Shown here: piece by piece, positions 60,275-64,000 of the stretch | Layout: each line of letters opens with the position of its first letter | Numbering within the stretch: the stretch's first letter is position 1 | Assembly: GCF_000005505.3 (NCBI RefSeq) | Contig: NC_016133.3 | Location: forward strand, 47,581,237-47,645,236 | From: Brachypodium distachyon | Lineage: Eukaryota > Streptophyta > Magnoliopsida > Poales > Poaceae | Length of the DNA stretch: 64,000 nucleotides | Direction: 5' to 3' | Made by a program: the position numbers and the translations under genes | The notes under the pieces: generated by a model | What the model was told of the DNA's origin: nothing | Databases searched by the model: none | The model's input: only the letters and a program-made list of their open reading frames with translations

Positions 60275-61365
60275 AGTCTTACCAATTTTGAGCATTACGT
60301 CAATAAAAGAAAGACAAATTAGCAGTATTCAATATTTTCAAGGCTTTTGTTTGAACTCGTGGATCGTTTGGAGCTCATACTTGTTTCAGGCTGTGGGCCT
60401 GATTATGTGCTTCTCCCACGTTTTTTCTAAAAATAAAAACGTTTGGAGCTCATACTCGTTTGTAGCTCGTACTTGTTCCAGGCTATGCGTGACCTGCGCT
60501 GAACCACTTAAGAAACAATTCAACGTGTAGTTTTAAAAAATTAGGACTAACTTGAGACATTTACGAAAGAATTAGGAATTCTGGTGTATTTTACTCTTTT
60601 TTTAATTAAAAAAATTACGAGGCGGACTTTCAGAACCCTGGGGGCTGAAAAAAGAAACTGCGGATCATGTCTTGGTTCAAATGTTTTGCCAGGGTAGATT
60701 CATGTTTTTCAATTAATGTTGCCAAAAAAATTTATAAATCTTGTTCATACATTTTGAAATGATAACAACAGAGCTGGCGGATAGGACAATATAAATTGGT
60801 ACAGTACATACAACCAAAATGCATGTTGATAAATCATACAGAGATCGATTAAGCTTAGCTTGCGGATAGTAGTACAATACAAAATGTTTCCTGTCCCCAC
60901 AAGAAGATTACGATCTAACACTGGCTGTCAAGTGTCTGTCTGATTTTTAATGAAAATTCGCCCGATTCGCGCAGGAAGCGAGGCTCGGAGCAGGTGAACC
61001 GTACGTACGTCCTCCTCCACCCACTCAAAACAAACAAACCAACACGCAGCTGTCAAAAAAAAAAAAAGAGAGGAGGAAGAAGCTTCTCCTGTGCACAGTT
61101 GCCGCATGCATCAGCGTATCAAATCGAGATCTCGTTTAAAAAGCGACATCAGATACCCACCCAAATCATATCATGCAAGTTTACAGAGCATATCTTCCAG
61201 CAGCAGTCTGCTGATAATCTTCCATCGTCTCGACAGTTAATTAATCCCCCGGCCCGGCCCGGTGCCATCCATGACCCGAAACCGGCCAGCAGCTACCATC
61301 TCAAAAAACAAATAAGCTATAGAACACTACCTAATTGATGAGATGATCATGGAAGGAAAGGGAAA
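60275..61365. other. Intergenic, nothing recognised
   Basis: AT-rich with no coding-like frame. The right part may hold the 3'UTR of the response-regulator gene. Confidence 0.4.
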
Positions 61366-61533
61366 TTAAACGGTCATGATGCCATTGGAGGAGCTGAAGC
61401 AGGCGTTGGATTGGAGCAGCCACCTGTGGAGGAGCTCGGCCAGGCACAGCGCCGCGTACGCCAGCAGGAGGAACTTGAGCAGGAACTGCACGTAGTGCGA
61501 CAGCAGCTCCACGCTCGAGGACGCCTTCAGCAC
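61366..61533 (-). other. Orphan hydrophobic exon candidate downstream of response regulator
   Basis: On the minus strand a good acceptor (TTTAATCAAATCAG) is followed in phase 0 by 55 codons (VLKASSSVELLSHY and then a hydrophobic run FLLKFLLLAYAALCLAELL) ending TAA at 61366. GC-rich codon use matches the response-regulator exons and the hydrophobic run could be a membrane helix. No good phase-0 donor exists in the last response-regulator exon; the only late GT (GCAC|GTTGAT) is phase 1 and would read this exon in the wrong frame. It may be a lost, alternative or 3'UTR exon. Confidence 0.4.
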
Positions 61534-61644
61534 CTGATTTGATTAAATCAAGGAGAAGAAGAAGAAGAAAACAACTAATGAGCATTATTCCACACCGAAA
61601 TTCAGTTCAATTCGAGAAGAGTTAGTACTAGTTAGTCAAGGAGA

Positions 61645-62592
61645 TCAACGTGCCATGGCTAATCCTCCTGCCAGCGGGTGTGGCCTCTGCTCCGACTCCG
61701 ACTCCGAGGCCACGTCTTTGTTGGCGGGCTTGAAGGCGGAGCAGCTGTTTCGCAGGCGCTGCACGTCTTTGGTCCGGAGAGGCTTGACGATGAAATCTTC
61801 CGCACCCGCCGTCAGGCATCTGCTTTTTGCATTTGTCAAAGAAGAAGATGCCGGCTTTCGGAAAACATAATCCGGAGTAGAAAAGGTTGAGCAAATCTAG
61901 CTTTCGGAAAGGTGTTGGTTGAAGAAGGAACCATGTACTCTGTAACAGTTAATGAGTGGAGTACCACGACTAGGCAGAGAGCAAAAAAAGCAGCTTTCAT
62001 GGCGGCATCTTGTTGGCATGACAAAGTAATGATATGTGGGCCGGCCAGAAGAAGAAAGAAGGGTGTTGTTACCTGTTGATCCGCTGGGGCTCGTTCTCCG
62101 ACGACATGACGACGACCGGGATCGGGTTCGGCGAGTTGAGCGCCTGATCAAGCCAGGTTCCAAGCAAGATCCGTCAGTCAGTCTCTCAAGAACAGAGTAT
62201 TAGTTGCATCAACTCAATTCAATTATTAAACCGCACCTTGATGGCCTTGAGAAGGTCGTAGCCGGTCATCTCCGGCATGCAGTAGTCAGTGAGCACGATG
62301 TCGATGCTCCTCCTCTGCTGCTCCTCTTGGGCTTGCGGCTTCTGCCCGAGGAGCTCCATCGCCTTCTTGCCGCTGTCCACGACCGTAACTGAAGCTCGAT
62401 CCAACGAACGAACGAATGAAATCAGCTCCTTTACTTATCGTCTTTAATAAATGACAAGATTAGAGGAGTAGTAGAGCTAGGCTGACCGTGGAAGGCGCTG
62501 CCCCTGTGGTTGTTGAGGAGCAGCTGGACGATCTTCCGGTCGACGGGGGAGTCGTCCACCACCAGCACCCTCAACTTCTCCTCCGGCTCCAT
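61645..62592 (-). CDS. Type-A cytokinin response regulator, 167 aa
   Basis: Four minus-strand exons: 62592-62487, 62388-62237, 62143-62073 and 61819-61645, phases consistent. One receiver domain (about 7-130) makes up most of the protein: acidic pair D13/D14 (VVDDSPVDRK), phospho-acceptor D70 (VLTDYCMPEMTGYDLLKAIK), S100/S101 and conserved K122 (FIVKPL). The short Ser/Glu tail lacks a GARP/Myb DNA-binding domain, which makes it type-A, a phosphorelay receiver that dampens cytokinin signalling and is normally induced by cytokinin through type-B regulators. A Gln/Glu-rich insert (50-62) enlarges the loop before beta-3. The model ends LAMAR, but see the hydrophobic exon candidate at 61366-61533. 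Confidence 0.93.
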
Positions 62593-63020
62593 GCCTTCAA
62601 CTCTTCCCATCCTTCCGAGACTTCTGCTAAAGGCGGCGCTGAAAAACTACGGCGCTCTCTGATAAATAAGCCTCTCTCGAAGCGGCGCGCGCCAACAGGT
62701 CGCGCGGAGGTAGAAGACGAGAGGGAGGCGTGGCGTGGGGCCCGCGCGCGTGCGGTGGGCCCGGGGTTGGGGTGGTGGGCCCGAGGAAATGCTTTCATCC
62801 GGATTTGCTTGTCGGGGGGATCCCTGATTCGGTTCTCCAACTCTCCACTCCCTCTAGCTTCATCTCTCGTACGTGCCGTAGCTTTCGCTCTCTTTTTTTT
62901 TTTCTGGGGATGATGTCATGGAGTTTCTTCCGTTTGGTTCCTTTGGCGCTCTACTTCTCTGCATACGAGCTTTTTTGCTATGCGCCAAAATATATACTTT
63001 CTGACGTGAATTTGTATAGA
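62593..63020 (-). promoter_or_regulatory. Upstream region of type-A response regulator
   Basis: A GC-rich stretch (62680-62790) lies just upstream of the ATG, then AT-rich DNA. No clear TATA box was identified. Being type-A, the gene would be expected to carry type-B ARR sites (AGATHY), but such short words occur by chance and I do not call any. Confidence 0.35.
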
Positions 63021-63860
63021 ATCTAAGTACGGAGGGAGTATATGTTTTGTGACAGCAATCCGAACGGTTCTAAAATACAATGGCTTTTTTTGGATTGTAT
63101 GCTAATGCCGCGGTGTATATTTTTTTGAAAGAATATGAGTTTTTTTAAAAAAAATCTGTACCAACAGTAATATCTTGCATAACCTATCTCTCCTTCGTAA
63201 TCTCTTTCACCTACTGTGAATGAAATGGCAGTCCCACCTGCTGGGTTCTCGGAAAAACAAATTTGATGCAGATGCATACTCAATGACGAAAGGGAGATGC
63301 GTTGCATCTTATGCAAGATATCATTTTAGAGCAATCCACAATTTTACATAAAAAACAATCCATGATAGAGTTATATCTAAATGACCGCTATTTTACATAA
63401 AAATAAAATACAATCCATGAAAGAGTTATATCTGAATAGATACTCCCACTGTTCCAAAATGCAGGACCCATAAGTTTTGTTGATTGTCAAGTTTTCTAAA
63501 GTCTGATTAATCTTACAACAAAACATATCAACAACACCAATGGTGCCAAAAGAGGGTCATTAGCTCCATTGTGAAATATATTTTCAGTGTCTTGGTTTGA
63601 CACTGTACATGTTGATATTTTTTCTATAGGCTCGGTTAGGCTATGTTTGGTAGTGGAGTATTTTTAAAACCACAGTATTGACAAACTATGGCATTTTATC
63701 CTATGGATGCATGATACCGTGGTTTTGAGAAACTAGAATATTTTAGAGTATTGAGAATACGCAAGGACATGTTTGGTGTTGCTGTAAACATCCCCTCCTC
63801 CAGTTTCTCATCTTCTTCTTCTCTCTCTCAAGCAACATCAGCGGCAGTCGGCAGCAGCAC
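63021..63860. other. Intergenic with MITE fragments
   Basis: ACGGAGGGAGTATA near 63030 is a lone Stowaway right terminus. CTATGTTTGGTAGTGGAGTA (63642) and CATGTTTGGTGTTGCTGTAA (63769) resemble short MITE ends, but the pairing is weak. No gene seen. Confidence 0.35.
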
Positions 63861-63867
63861 CCTTGCA

Positions 63868-64000
63868 CCACTGGCGGATCCATAGGGTGGCCAGGGTGGT
63901 CCATGGACCACCCTGAGATTTTAAATACGGTCCATATATTTTTGTATATTCAACCTAAAAAGGGAGAAAAGGAAAACCATATAGGCCCAGGTGAACAACG
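63868..64000. mobile_element. Left part of a hAT-like MITE cut by the window edge
   Basis: CACTGGCGGATCCATAGGGT resembles the left terminus of the hAT MITE at 38330 (CAGCGGCGGATCCAGG). It is followed by a short hairpin, GGTGGTCCATGGACCACC. The right end lies outside the window, so identity is tentative. Confidence 0.45.

Noticed and set aside
1..64000. CRISPR array, operon, phage or bacterial defence system
   Set aside because: All supported genes are intron-bearing plant genes; the tandem repeats lack the short-repeat/unique-spacer layout of CRISPR.

Overview
This is a eukaryotic nuclear window from a plant, almost certainly a grass and probably a pooid. The grounds are intron-rich genes with grass-type protein sequences, many Stowaway MITEs ending in CTCCCTCCGTCC, a tRNA-derived SINE of the kind common in Triticeae and relatives, and a copia-type LTR beginning TGTTGGGAATATGCCCTAG. 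I cannot name the species from sequence alone. I see no CRISPR array, operon, or bacterial or viral gene set.

Regions. 1-16.4 kb is repeat territory. It holds 72-bp and 47-bp tandem repeats, a GC-rich repeat-derived block (2.15-3.7 kb), a Stowaway MITE, and a 6.8-kb inverted duplication of a decayed Helitron helicase gene (about 4.9-11.7 kb) whose left arm carries a solo LTR. After it come a possible truncated gene 3' end (11.9-12.2 kb), a SINE, and a second GC-rich block (14.2-15.7 kb). 16.8-21.1 kb is an AIG1/IAN-type GTPase gene. 21.2-28.5 kb is mostly intergenic with MITEs and a tiny LINE remnant. 29.2-33.6 kb is an auxin response factor gene. It converges on a membrane-anchored RING-H2 (ATL-type) ubiquitin ligase gene (35.4-37.8 kb, minus). 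38.3-41.3 kb is intergenic with a hAT MITE. 41.4-47.0 kb is a ZRSR2/RGH3-type splicing factor gene, convergent with an eIF2D gene (47.8-53.3 kb, minus). The eIF2D gene is divergent from a short-chain dehydrogenase/reductase gene (54.2-57.2 kb). 57.3-61.3 kb is intergenic, and 61.6-62.6 kb is a type-A cytokinin response regulator (minus). The window ends in the left end of a hAT-like MITE.

I assembled seven multi-exon gene models by hand. All have GT-AG introns except one GC-AG intron in eIF2D, and all keep an open frame: AIG1-like 330 aa, ARF 672 aa, RING-H2 234 aa, RGH3-like 748 aa, eIF2D 597 aa, SDR 247 aa, response regulator 167 aa. The genes do not form a pathway. They are ordinary single-copy-looking plant genes in signalling (auxin, cytokinin), splicing, translation and ubiquitination. 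The most unusual structures are the helicase palindrome, an in-frame duplication of a splice acceptor in the ARF gene, the GC-AG intron, and an unattached hydrophobic exon beside the response regulator.
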